The notes beneath the pieces were generated by a model. It saw only the letters and a list, made by a program, of their open reading frames with translations. It was not told the DNA's origin and made no database searches. This document shows, piece by piece, positions 6,635-13,372 of a DNA stretch of 33,131 bases. A program made the translations under genes and the position numbers. The DNA is from an uncultured Bacteroidales bacterium. Its GTDB lineage: Bacteria > Bacteroidota > Bacteroidia > Bacteroidales > Muribaculaceae. The stretch spans positions 1 through 33,131 of the forward strand of contig CACZVR010000066.1 in assembly GCA_902784675.1 (NCBI GenBank), written 5' to 3'. Position 1 is the first letter of the stretch, and each line of letters starts with the position of its first letter.

Positions 6635-7597
6635 ATGATTGACCACGATTCATTTTTTGAAGAAATCAGGCTGCAAGCTCATCGCCCACCCGAGGAGCTG
6701 ATTCCTGACGAGTTCAATGAACTCAAAAAGAAATTTATCATTGACCGCAATGTCGAGTATCCCGACCCCGAGTACCTGATAGAGATTGGCGGTGTTCCCA
6801 CGATGCCCAAGGGCAACTTGGTGGCCTTGAGCGCCAAGTGGAAGAACGGAAAGACCTTCTTTTGCGACATTTTGGCTGCCATCTTCCTGGGCAGTGATCA
6901 ATTTGCCAACTGCCGCAGTTTGAAGGAAACGGGACGAGTCCTTTTTTGTGATACCGAGCAGGCCAGGAGCGACACGGCCCGCATCCACCGAATCATCGAG
7001 GCAATGATACCTGAAAATCGCTATGACGACAAAGAGGTGCACTGTCTGCGCGAAGCGGACATCAGTGAAGACATGGAACAGAATGGTGGCATCTCACGTT
7101 TTGATTTCATCAAGTGTTGCATCGAGCATGACCATCCCGATTTGGTCATCATCGACGGCATCGCCGACCTGATCTACAACTACAACGATGTGATAGAGTC
7201 GCAGGAGGTGGTCAACAAACTGGCTGCCATTGCCAACAAGCACAACTGCTGCATCGTGGTGGTCATGCACCAGAACAAGGGCCAAAAGGATAAGAACATG
7301 AAGGGTCACTTGGGCACGATGCTGTTCCAGAAGTGCAGCGATGTGTTCAACGTGGAGAAGTGCGGCAGCGTGTTTGTCGCCAGCCATGCCGTGAGCCGTC
7401 ACCGCAACTGCGAGGACATCGCCTTCAAACTCGATGCCAACGCCGTGCCCATGGATGCCGCAGCCGACCGTCAGCTGCAAGTGGAACTCAATCGCCAGCA
7501 AGCCGAGAGCAAGCTACGGGAAATGTTGGCTTGCGCAGTCCCCGAGGACGGTACTCCTGTCAAGCGCAGTGAGGCCGCCGAGCGCCTTGTCAGATAG
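6635..7597 (+). CDS. RepA-like RecA-fold ATPase (AAA_25 type), apparently truncated
   Basis: A 320-residue protein with a RecA-type core. Its Walker A reads AKWKNGKT (residues about 67-74), fitting [AG]xxxxGK[ST] with Ala in the first place. A Walker B strand follows (PDLVIIDGIADLI), then a sensor strand ending in VVVMHQNKG. Such proteins resemble plasmid RepA helicases and the ATPases of Bacteroidetes mobilisable elements. No primase, relaxase or integrase lies near it, so it seems an orphan. The C-terminus stops abruptly at KRSEAAERLVR, where relatives probably continue into a helix-turn-helix; the stop TAG is the first base triplet of an 8-mer array. It is probably a relic of a mobile element, or a stand-alone regulator; function uncertain. 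Confidence 0.7.
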   Translation: MIDHDSFFEEIRLQAHRPPEELIPDEFNELKKKFIIDRNVEYPDPEYLIEIGGVPTMPKGNLVALSAKWKNGKTFFCDILAAIFLGSDQFANCRSLKETGRVLFCDTEQARSDTARIHRIIEAMIPENRYDDKEVHCLREADISEDMEQNGGISRFDFIKCCIEHDHPDLVIIDGIADLIYNYNDVIESQEVVNKLAAIANKHNCCIVVVMHQNKGQKDKNMKGHLGTMLFQKCSDVFNVEKCGSVFVASHAVSRHRNCEDIAFKLDANAVPMDAAADRQLQVELNRQQAESKLREMLACAVPEDGTPVKRSEAAERLVR

Positions 7598-7618
7598 ACG
7601 AATAGATGAATCGACATT
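7595..7618 (+). repeat. 8-mer array overlapping a stop codon
   Basis: Units TAGACGAA, TAGATGAA, TCGACATT. The TAG of unit one is the stop codon of the RepA-like ATPase, the same arrangement as at the end of the GT-B gene. Confidence 0.6.
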
Positions 7619-7625
7619 TTGTGGA

Positions 7626-8900
7626 TTAGTCCAGGATGCGGGGCTCGGGAATTTCCTGGCCGCGGCAGTAGCGGACGGCAATATGGCGGTCGTCGCCCAC
7701 GTAGATGAAGCGTTCAAGGCGCTGAATCAGCGAGTAGTTATCGTGGTTGAGGTCGCTGTCGTCGATAACGAGGGCATCGAACTCGTAGCCCGGCTCAAAG
7801 CTGCCGACGCGCCCGAAGAAGCTGCCCGCCGACTTGGTGGCAATCCAGAAGGCCTCGGAGAGCGAGAGGAAGCGATCGTTCTTGTACTTCTGGTTGTAAA
7901 GTTTGCTCTCCTGAATGGCATAGACCATCACACGCATGATGCTCATGTCATGGCCTCCGCTGATGTCGCTGCCCAAACCCACCTTGATGCCCTTGTCGAG
8001 GAAGGCGCGGATGGGCGCGATACCGGTTATCAGGTTGATGTTCGATGTGGGGCAATGTGCCACCATCACGTTGCGACGGCTCATCAGTTCCAGTTCTTCG
8101 CCTTGAGAGAAGACGCAGTGTGCCATGATGGTGGGTGTCTGCCCGAACAGGCCATAGCGGTCGTAGGCGTCGCCATAGAAGCGGCTCTCGGGCTCCAACT
8201 CACGCACCAAGGCGATTTCGCCCAGGTTCTCGGACAAGTGCGACTGCACGGGCACCTGGTACTTTTGCGCCTGTTCGCCGCAAGCCCGCAGCATGGCCGA
8301 TGAGCACGAGGGAATGAAACGTGGCGTGAGGATGGGCCGGACGAGACCGTCGGGGTCGTTCCACTGGGCGATGAGCGCCTCGTTTGCGGTCACGGCTTCA
8401 TCGACAGTCTCAAGCAGGGCATCGATGGAGTTGCGGTCCATATTGACCTTGCCGACCAATGCGCCCATGCCTGCCTCGCGGAACAGTTCCATGAGCAGGC
8501 GCGTGCTCTCGAGATGGGTGGTGGCGAAGGTAGCGGTGCGCATCGTGCCATAGCGCCACAGGTCATGCACAAAGCGGCTGTACATGCGCCTTGCGTAGCG
8601 CGTGTCGCGGTACTTCGCCTCCTCGGGGAAGGTGTAGTTGTTGAGCCACTCCAGCAGTTCCACGTCCATGGAGATGCCCTGATTGCGGTACTGCCCCGCA
8701 TGCACATGCATATCGTTCATAGCTGGAATGAGCAGACAGTCACCGTAGTCAATCACCTCTTCGGGCTGCTGGCCAAAAGCGTCGGCACTACTGGCCACGT
8801 CCACAACGCGCCCGTTCTCGACGCCCACATAGCCATGTTCCACGACCTCAAACCGGTCCTTCTCACGAGTAAATATGATGTTAGCCTTGTATAGTTTCAT
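7626..8900 (-). CDS. guaD: Guanine deaminase
   Basis: A 424-residue zinc amidohydrolase that turns guanine into xanthine and ammonia in purine salvage. The metal ligands of the family are visible: H65 and H67 in MHVHAGQY, H221 in QSHLSE, H261 in MAHCVF and D312 in GSDISGG. The stretch ISMDVELLEWLNNYTFPEE (residues 76-94) closely matches the substrate-side signature of eukaryotic and bacterial guanine deaminases (LLEWLxxYTFPxE), and HCPTSNINL matches HCPxSNxxL. This favours guanine deaminase over other members of the chlorohydrolase group. The start at 8900 is 41 bases below a TATCTTTG box. It stands alone, convergent with the ATPase gene and divergent from pepD. Confidence 0.88.
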   Translation of the reverse strand: MKLYKANIIFTREKDRFEVVEHGYVGVENGRVVDVASSADAFGQQPEEVIDYGDCLLIPAMNDMHVHAGQYRNQGISMDVELLEWLNNYTFPEEAKYRDTRYARRMYSRFVHDLWRYGTMRTATFATTHLESTRLLMELFREAGMGALVGKVNMDRNSIDALLETVDEAVTANEALIAQWNDPDGLVRPILTPRFIPSCSSAMLRACGEQAQKYQVPVQSHLSENLGEIALVRELEPESRFYGDAYDRYGLFGQTPTIMAHCVFSQGEELELMSRRNVMVAHCPTSNINLITGIAPIRAFLDKGIKVGLGSDISGGHDMSIMRVMVYAIQESKLYNQKYKNDRFLSLSEAFWIATKSAGSFFGRVGSFEPGYEFDALVIDDSDLNHDNYSLIQRLERFIYVGDDRHIAVRYCRGQEIPEPRILD

Positions 8901-8940
8901 AATTTATAGTGAATCTTGATCTATGAAAATTTGCCGGGTG

Positions 8941-8948
8941 CAAAGATA
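8941..8948 (-). promoter_or_regulatory. -7 element of guaD
   Basis: The minus strand reads TATCTTTG, a perfect TAnnTTTG, followed by CACCCGG. A -33 TTTG at the right distance is not seen. Confidence 0.5.
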
Positions 8949-9000
8949 GTCTTTTTTTTTGCAATGATATAGTTGTTGGCCCAAATCCTGCGGGGCTAAT

Positions 9001-9041
9001 GCTAATTGCACGAAATATTAAAATTATTTCGTGCAATTAGC
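9001..9041. repeat. Perfect 16-bp inverted repeat, cruciform-like
   Basis: The arms GCTAATTGCACGAAAT (9001-9016) and ATTTCGTGCAATTAGC (9026-9041) enclose nine AT-rich bases. Weaker pairing (GCTAA at 8995-8999 with TTAGC at 9046-9050) extends it outward. No T run follows. Confidence 0.75.
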
Positions 9042-9238
9042 TTACTTAGCGAAATTCGCATTAAGAAACATACAGGGTCAACTCCTATATCGTTCCTTTT
9101 TTTTATTCATCTATGGTTTTTTATTGACAATTGGGTGGTGTTTCAAGAAAAAGTTGTAAATTAGCGGTGGCAAACCAAATGCTATGACAACAATTTCATT
9201 AACCACTTAATAACTAACAATTTAACCATTATTTTACA

Positions 9239-10717
9239 ATGCAAGTAAAAGATCTGAATCCGCAGGCAGTGTGGTCTATCTTTGACGAGATCACCAAGGT
9301 GCCCCGCCCCAGTGGCAATGAGGAAGGCAAGTTAGACAAGATCCGCGCATGGCTCGTGGATTTCGCCAAGAAGCACAATCTGGAGTACAAGATTGACAAG
9401 ACCGGCAACGTGGCCATCTTCAGGCCCGCCGCTCCCGGTTACGAGAAGTGCAAGGGCATCGTGCTGCAAGGTCACATGGATATGGTCGCCGAGAAAGGTC
9501 CCGGTTCGACCCACAACTTTGACACCGACCCCATCGAGACCATCATTGATGGCGACTGGGTGCGTGCCAACAACACCACGCTGGGTGCCGACGACGGTAT
9601 GGGCCTCGCCCTTGCCCTCGCTGCCATCACCGAGCCGACACTGCAATGCGGTCCCCTGGAGGCGCTTGCCACCGTTGACGAGGAAACCGGTCTGACCGGT
9701 GCCAGCAACATCGAGGCCGACATGCTCGTGGGCGACTACCTGCTCAACCTCGACGAGGAGGAAGACGCTACCATCACCATGGGTTGCGCCGGTGGTCTGG
9801 TGAGCATCTTCAAGTTCAACTACAAGCCCGAGGCTGCTCCCAAAGACCGCACCTACTTTGAGATCAAGTTTGAACACTTCCACGGTGGTCACAGCGGTGC
9901 CGACATCCACCTGGGCTTCGCCACCACGACCAAGCTGAGCAGCCGTCTGCTGTGGAACATCGGTGAGGAAATGGACTATGTGCTGGCCAAGATTGATGCA
10001 GGCAACCTGCACAACGCCATCGCACACGCCGCTACCCTGGTTATCGGTATCAAGCCCGAGGACAAGGAGAAACTGAGTGTGGTGCTCAACACCTTCATCG
10101 CCGAGGTGAAAAACGAGTACAAGCGCACCGAGCCCAAGATGGAGATCACCTGCCAGAGCGTTGACGCTCCCGAGACCATTATCGACACCGACACCGCCCG
10201 CCGCGTTGTCAATGCCGTTTATGCGGCTCCTCACGGCATCGCCGCCATGAGCATGGAGGTTCCGGGCCTGGTAGAGACCTCGACCAACCTTGCCAGCGTG
10301 AAGATGCGCGAGGGCAACCAAATCGTTGTGGAGATGTTCCACCGTTCGTCGCTCGAGAGCGGCAAGTATGACCTGACCCACAAGTGCGAGACCGTCTTCC
10401 GCATGGCAGGTGCCGACGAAATCATCAGCGAGGGCGGCTACCAGGGATGGGAACCCATCAGTGACAGCCATCTGCTGACCGTTGCCACCGAGCAGTGGGA
10501 GAAACTCTTCGGTGTTCGTCCCAATGTTCGCGCTATCCACGCCGGTCTGGAGTGCGGCCTGTTCCTGAAGGTGCGCCCCGACATGGAGATGATCAGCTTC
10601 GGTCCCACACTACAAGATGTACACTCGCCCGCCGAGCGTTGCCACATCCCCGCTGTGGAGAAGGCCTGGAAGCAAGTGCAAGCCGTCATCAAGGCCCTTG
10701 CCGAGGAGAGCAAGTAA
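9239..10717 (+). CDS. pepD: Aminoacyl-histidine dipeptidase (M20C)
   Basis: A 492-residue cytosolic zinc dipeptidase that cleaves dipeptides such as beta-Ala-His, close to the usual length of PepD (about 485). The dinuclear metal site is intact: H79 and D81 in GHMDM, D118/D119 in LGADDGMG, E148/E149 in DEETGL, and a C-terminal GPTLQDVHSPAER with the last His ligand. The lid domain lies between. The family feature ITKVPRPSGNEEG near the N-terminus is also present. It is preceded by about 340 bp without genes, so it likely has its own promoter. The DUF3127 gene follows on the same strand 104 bp later, behind a 7-mer repeat element. Confidence 0.93.
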   Translation: MQVKDLNPQAVWSIFDEITKVPRPSGNEEGKLDKIRAWLVDFAKKHNLEYKIDKTGNVAIFRPAAPGYEKCKGIVLQGHMDMVAEKGPGSTHNFDTDPIETIIDGDWVRANNTTLGADDGMGLALALAAITEPTLQCGPLEALATVDEETGLTGASNIEADMLVGDYLLNLDEEEDATITMGCAGGLVSIFKFNYKPEAAPKDRTYFEIKFEHFHGGHSGADIHLGFATTTKLSSRLLWNIGEEMDYVLAKIDAGNLHNAIAHAATLVIGIKPEDKEKLSVVLNTFIAEVKNEYKRTEPKMEITCQSVDAPETIIDTDTARRVVNAVYAAPHGIAAMSMEVPGLVETSTNLASVKMREGNQIVVEMFHRSSLESGKYDLTHKCETVFRMAGADEIISEGGYQGWEPISDSHLLTVATEQWEKLFGVRPNVRAIHAGLECGLFLKVRPDMEMISFGPTLQDVHSPAERCHIPAVEKAWKQVQAVIKALAEESK

Positions 10718-10727
10718 TTCATTTAAG

Positions 10728-10814
10728 TTTCTAGTCCTTAGTCCCTGGTTTCTAGTTGGCATCCGCAAACAAAGACTAACTACTAAGGACTAGGGACTAG
10801 AGACTAATAACTAA
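10728..10814. repeat. 7-mer inverted array with GGCATCCGC core
   Basis: The left arm has TTTCTAG, TCCTTAG, TCCCTGG, TTTCTAG (10728-10755). The core GGCATCCGC is at 10758-10766. The right arm has six in-register units, AGACTAA, CTACTAA, GGACTAG, GGACTAG, AGACTAA, TAACTAA (10773-10814). The 7-base phase holds through each arm. It ends eight bases before the ATG of the DUF3127 gene, so the right arm should be in that gene's leader. Confidence 0.75.
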
Positions 10815-10821
10815 AAAAACA

Positions 10822-11238
10822 ATGGACATCAAAGGTAAAATCATACAGAAACTGGATCCGCAGAGCGGCACCTCCAAGGCTGGTAACGCCTGGAAGAAAC
10901 AGGAGTATGTGCTGGAGACGATGGACAGTTTTCCCCGCAAGGTGAAGTTTGACTTCTTTGGGGACCGTGCTGACCAGTACCCTCTCGAGGTGGGCGACGT
11001 GATCACGTTGAGCTATGACATCGAGAGCCGTGAGTTCAATGGCCGCTGGTACACCGACATCCGCGGTTTCAAGGCAGTGAAAGAGGATCCCGCTGTTGGT
11101 GGAGCACCCGCTCCCTACGCTCCCGCTGCCGGCGAGCCCGCGCCCGCCCCTGCTCCTGGAGCCGACGGCATGCAAGCACCGCCTCCTGCCGACACCGCGT
11201 TTGACCAGGGCGGCATGGGCGATGACCTGCCCTTCTAA
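10822..11238 (+). CDS. DUF3127 OB-like protein with SSB-like acidic tail
   Basis: A 138-residue protein. Residues 1-92 form a DUF3127 domain (MDIKGKIIQKLDPQSG, WKKQEYVLET, GDVITLSYDIESREFNGRWYTDI), a small beta-barrel family of Bacteroidetes thought to have an OB-like fold. Residues 93-128 are a Pro/Ala/Gly linker. The protein ends in GGMGDDLPF. That layout (OB-like domain, flexible linker, acidic tail ending in Pro-Phe) is the layout of single-stranded DNA-binding protein, whose tail DDDIPF docks repair and replication proteins such as RecQ. I infer a DNA-linked role; it is not proved. A clear terminator follows. Its start is immediately below a 7-mer repeat element. Confidence 0.8.
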   Translation: MDIKGKIIQKLDPQSGTSKAGNAWKKQEYVLETMDSFPRKVKFDFFGDRADQYPLEVGDVITLSYDIESREFNGRWYTDIRGFKAVKEDPAVGGAPAPYAPAAGEPAPAPAPGADGMQAPPPADTAFDQGGMGDDLPF

Positions 11239-11263
11239 ACAAGAAGATTACACTGAATAACAC

Positions 11264-11298
11264 AACCGCTCGGGAGTCAGTCCCGGGCGGTTTGTTTT
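11264..11298 (+). terminator. Rho-independent terminator
   Basis: AACCGC-CGGGA pairs with TCCCG-GCGGTT around GTCAG, followed by TGTTTT. It lies 26 bases after the DUF3127 stop. Confidence 0.8.
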
Positions 11299-11315
11299 GG
11301 CGTTATCGTGAGGAA

Positions 11316-11347
11316 TAGACAAATAGATGACTAGACGAATGGACTGA
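11316..11347 (+). repeat. 8-mer array
   Basis: Units TAGACAAA, TAGATGAC, TAGACGAA, TGGACTGA in strict register, between the terminator of the DUF3127 gene and the end of the convergent AlbA_2 gene. Confidence 0.6.
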
Positions 11348-11362
11348 AAACGGGATGCGGTG

Positions 11363-12010
11363 TCAGTTGCCCACGATGAGGCATTTGCCGTCGTGATACT
11401 CGAGGGAGAGGACGCCCATGCTGTGGAGGGCGACAACGGTCTGCATCGCGGTTTCCTCGCTAATGTGGGCCAGTTTCATGTAGCCCTCGAGGGTGATGCC
11501 GCCGTGGTTGCGCAAGTAGTCGAGCAGCACCTGCTCACGCTCGCTGTAGCTGATGGTCTCGTCAGGGGGACAGTCATCGCCGACGGTTTTCTGCAAGATG
11601 CGCTCATGCAGACGGCTGGCCAGCACGTTCTCGTCGGCAACGCGGTAATAGACGTGCCACACGCCATTGTCGTCCTGGGCCTGAACGGGTTTTTCGTCGG
11701 CCTCGGCGATATCGGCCTTGACGACCGACTTGCCATTGACATTGAAGACCTTGAACGTCACCTGCTGCTCGGGGCTGCAGTACATCTGTGCCGCGGTCTC
11801 GATCATGTAGATCTCCTCCTCGCTGCGCACCCCGGCAATGTTGCCGTTGTCCTTCACGCCGATGAGCAGGTGGCCGCCACTGTTGTTGGCAAAGGCGGCG
11901 ATGGAGCGGGCAATCTTGCGGGCATCGGTAATCTGGTATTTGAAATCCTGATGCTCGTGCTCGCCCTCAAGAATGAGGTCTTGTATATAATGGCTTTTCT
12001 TGGGCTTCAT
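11363..12010 (-). CDS. AlbA_2/Schlafen-type putative DNA-binding protein
   Basis: A 215-residue protein. Residues about 12-120 match the AlbA_2 (Schlafen AAA_4-related) domain: LEGEHEHQDFKYQITD (the family's ExxxEFK start), IARSIAAFANNSGGHLLIGV and a KDNGNIAGV turn. Residues about 140-215 look like a winged helix (SEREQVLLDYLRNHGG, then ETAMQTVVALHSMGVLSLEY). In bacteria these proteins are usually called transcriptional regulators or ATP-binding proteins, and some belong to defence loci; nothing here supports a defence role. It stands alone between an 8-mer array on one side and the 9-mer array on the other. Nucleic-acid binding is likely and the target is unknown. Confidence 0.78.
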   Translation of the reverse strand: MKPKKSHYIQDLILEGEHEHQDFKYQITDARKIARSIAAFANNSGGHLLIGVKDNGNIAGVRSEEEIYMIETAAQMYCSPEQQVTFKVFNVNGKSVVKADIAEADEKPVQAQDDNGVWHVYYRVADENVLASRLHERILQKTVGDDCPPDETISYSEREQVLLDYLRNHGGITLEGYMKLAHISEETAMQTVVALHSMGVLSLEYHDGKCLIVGN

Positions 12011-12024
12011 CTTCTATAAAAAAA

Positions 12025-12121
12025 CTACGAATTACGCGAATTTTACAAATTTGGCATCCGCTTTCTCATTATTGCCAATTACTCTAATTGCCGCTATTAA
12101 AAACTACAAATTATGCAAATT
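12025..12121. repeat. 9-mer array with GGCATCCGC core
   Basis: The left arm has CTACGAATT, ACGCGAATT, TTACAAATT (12025-12051). The core GGCATCCGC is at 12053-12061. On the right come AATTACTCT, AATTGCCGC (12077-12094), inverted relative to the left, then TATTAAAAA and two units again in the left orientation, CTACAAATT and ATGCAAATT (12104-12121). All right-hand units share one 9-base phase. It fills most of the 156 bp between the AlbA_2 and SGNH genes. Confidence 0.65.
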
Positions 12122-12166
12122 CGCTGATTATCAATCAGTTGAATCTACACAATTCGCAGTTAAAAG

Positions 12167-13345
12167 TCAACGGGGGTCGTTCACACCAGGTTCCTGCGGA
12201 ATGGGGGTGCCGTCGAGCACCGCGCGCAGGTAAGGCTCCAGTTTCTGGGCATACCACCAGAAGCCGATGTCGGTCAAGTGGATGCCATCGACGGTGCCCT
12301 CGTTGTTGGGGCCGTAGAGGTCTTTGCAGGTGATATAGTAGAGGTTATCGGGATTGTCGGCTTTCAGCTTCAAGTAGTTCTTGTGATACTCGTTGTTCTT
12401 GGCAGGCAAGTATTGGCTGTAGAAAGCGCTGTACTTGGCATAGCTGTACATCTGGCCCTCGACCATGAAGATGGGCACCTCGGGGCGCAACGTGCGCAGG
12501 ATGTTGACGAAGCCATAGGTCACCGTGTCGCACATGTCCTTGGTGCAATTGGGGATGGGGTCCAAGATGTAGGCAGCCACATCGGGGATAGACGCCATGG
12601 CCTGGGCCATGCAGGAATCCATCTTGCCCTCGCCGCTGAATCCCAGATTCACACACTCAACATCCAGATCACGCTGAATGATGCTTGTGGCCACCATGCC
12701 GGGGCGGCAGGCACAGCCACCCTGCAAGATGCTGGTGCCGTAGAAGATGAACTTCTTGCCCTCCTTGGGAGAGTCAAGCATGGGCTGCATGATGACCGCA
12801 GTGCTGTCAACACCGATTTCAATCCACCGCACACCGTCATAAAGGGGCAGATAGATCATGTACTCATGCATCTTGCCATCGAGACGGTCCACATAGACCT
12901 TGCTCTGGATGGAGTCCTGACGGGGACGGATGTCATTGTCGATGCGCACGGGACGGTTGCAGTTCACAAACTGCCAGCACTGGGTGTCCTTGTCCCAGAT
13001 ATAGAGGTCGGTGCCCTTGATGCCAGTGTCGGCCATGTGCATCATGTGCATGTTGGTCAACAAGTTGTAACGCACGGCAATCGCCGTTGAGTTGGTGGCG
13101 AAACGGATGGCCTTTCCGCTGGTGCACGAAGCGCGGTCCCACAGTGTGGAGCGCACATTGCCGTAAAACTCCAGAGGGATGCGCGACTTGAGCGTGCGGT
13201 CAAACGCCCAGTTGATCAGGCGGTAATGCATCGCGTCCACATAGCGCAGCGTGTCTTTGTCGGTGAAATCCTGGGCACGCGAGGTCACGGGGACCAATGC
13301 CACAAACAAGGCTGCAAGAGCCAATACTATTCCTTTCAGTCTCAT
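12167..13345 (-). CDS. SGNH/GDSL hydrolase, probable secreted esterase
   Basis: A 392-residue exported protein with a signal peptide ending near TSRAQ (residue 25). Residues about 35-180 form an N-terminal beta domain (SGNH_hydro_N type). The catalytic domain follows: block I is GTSILQGGCA, with Ser as nucleophile, in place of GDSx; block II contains GFSGEG; block III is PIPNC, with an Asn where the oxyanion Asn is expected; block V is DGIHLTDIG, supplying Asp and His. Such enzymes remove acetyl or other acyl groups from polysaccharides. It is last in a minus-strand run, 27 bp after the PHP gene. Substrate unknown. Confidence 0.85.
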   Translation of the reverse strand: MRLKGIVLALAALFVALVPVTSRAQDFTDKDTLRYVDAMHYRLINWAFDRTLKSRIPLEFYGNVRSTLWDRASCTSGKAIRFATNSTAIAVRYNLLTNMHMMHMADTGIKGTDLYIWDKDTQCWQFVNCNRPVRIDNDIRPRQDSIQSKVYVDRLDGKMHEYMIYLPLYDGVRWIEIGVDSTAVIMQPMLDSPKEGKKFIFYGTSILQGGCACRPGMVATSIIQRDLDVECVNLGFSGEGKMDSCMAQAMASIPDVAAYILDPIPNCTKDMCDTVTYGFVNILRTLRPEVPIFMVEGQMYSYAKYSAFYSQYLPAKNNEYHKNYLKLKADNPDNLYYITCKDLYGPNNEGTVDGIHLTDIGFWWYAQKLEPYLRAVLDGTPIPQEPGVNDPR

Positions 13346-13372
13346 GATGGTCTGTCGTGAAAAAGGTGAATA

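Larger units (their letters stand above)
8901..9238. other. Divergent intergenic region with a strong palindrome
   Basis: This 338-bp AT-rich region separates guaD from pepD. It holds the guaD -7 element (8941-8948), a perfect 16-bp inverted repeat (9001-9041), and a weak plus-strand TAAATTAG at 9157-9164 that could serve pepD. No gene is seen. Confidence 0.7.

Noticed and set aside
7434-8303. Plus-strand frame running from the ATPase into guaD
   Set aside because: It crosses two better supported genes and is antisense to guaD for most of its length.
11363-12010. AlbA_2/Schlafen-type gene as part of a defence island
   Set aside because: No restriction, toxin or other defence gene lies near it, and housekeeping genes flank it on both sides.
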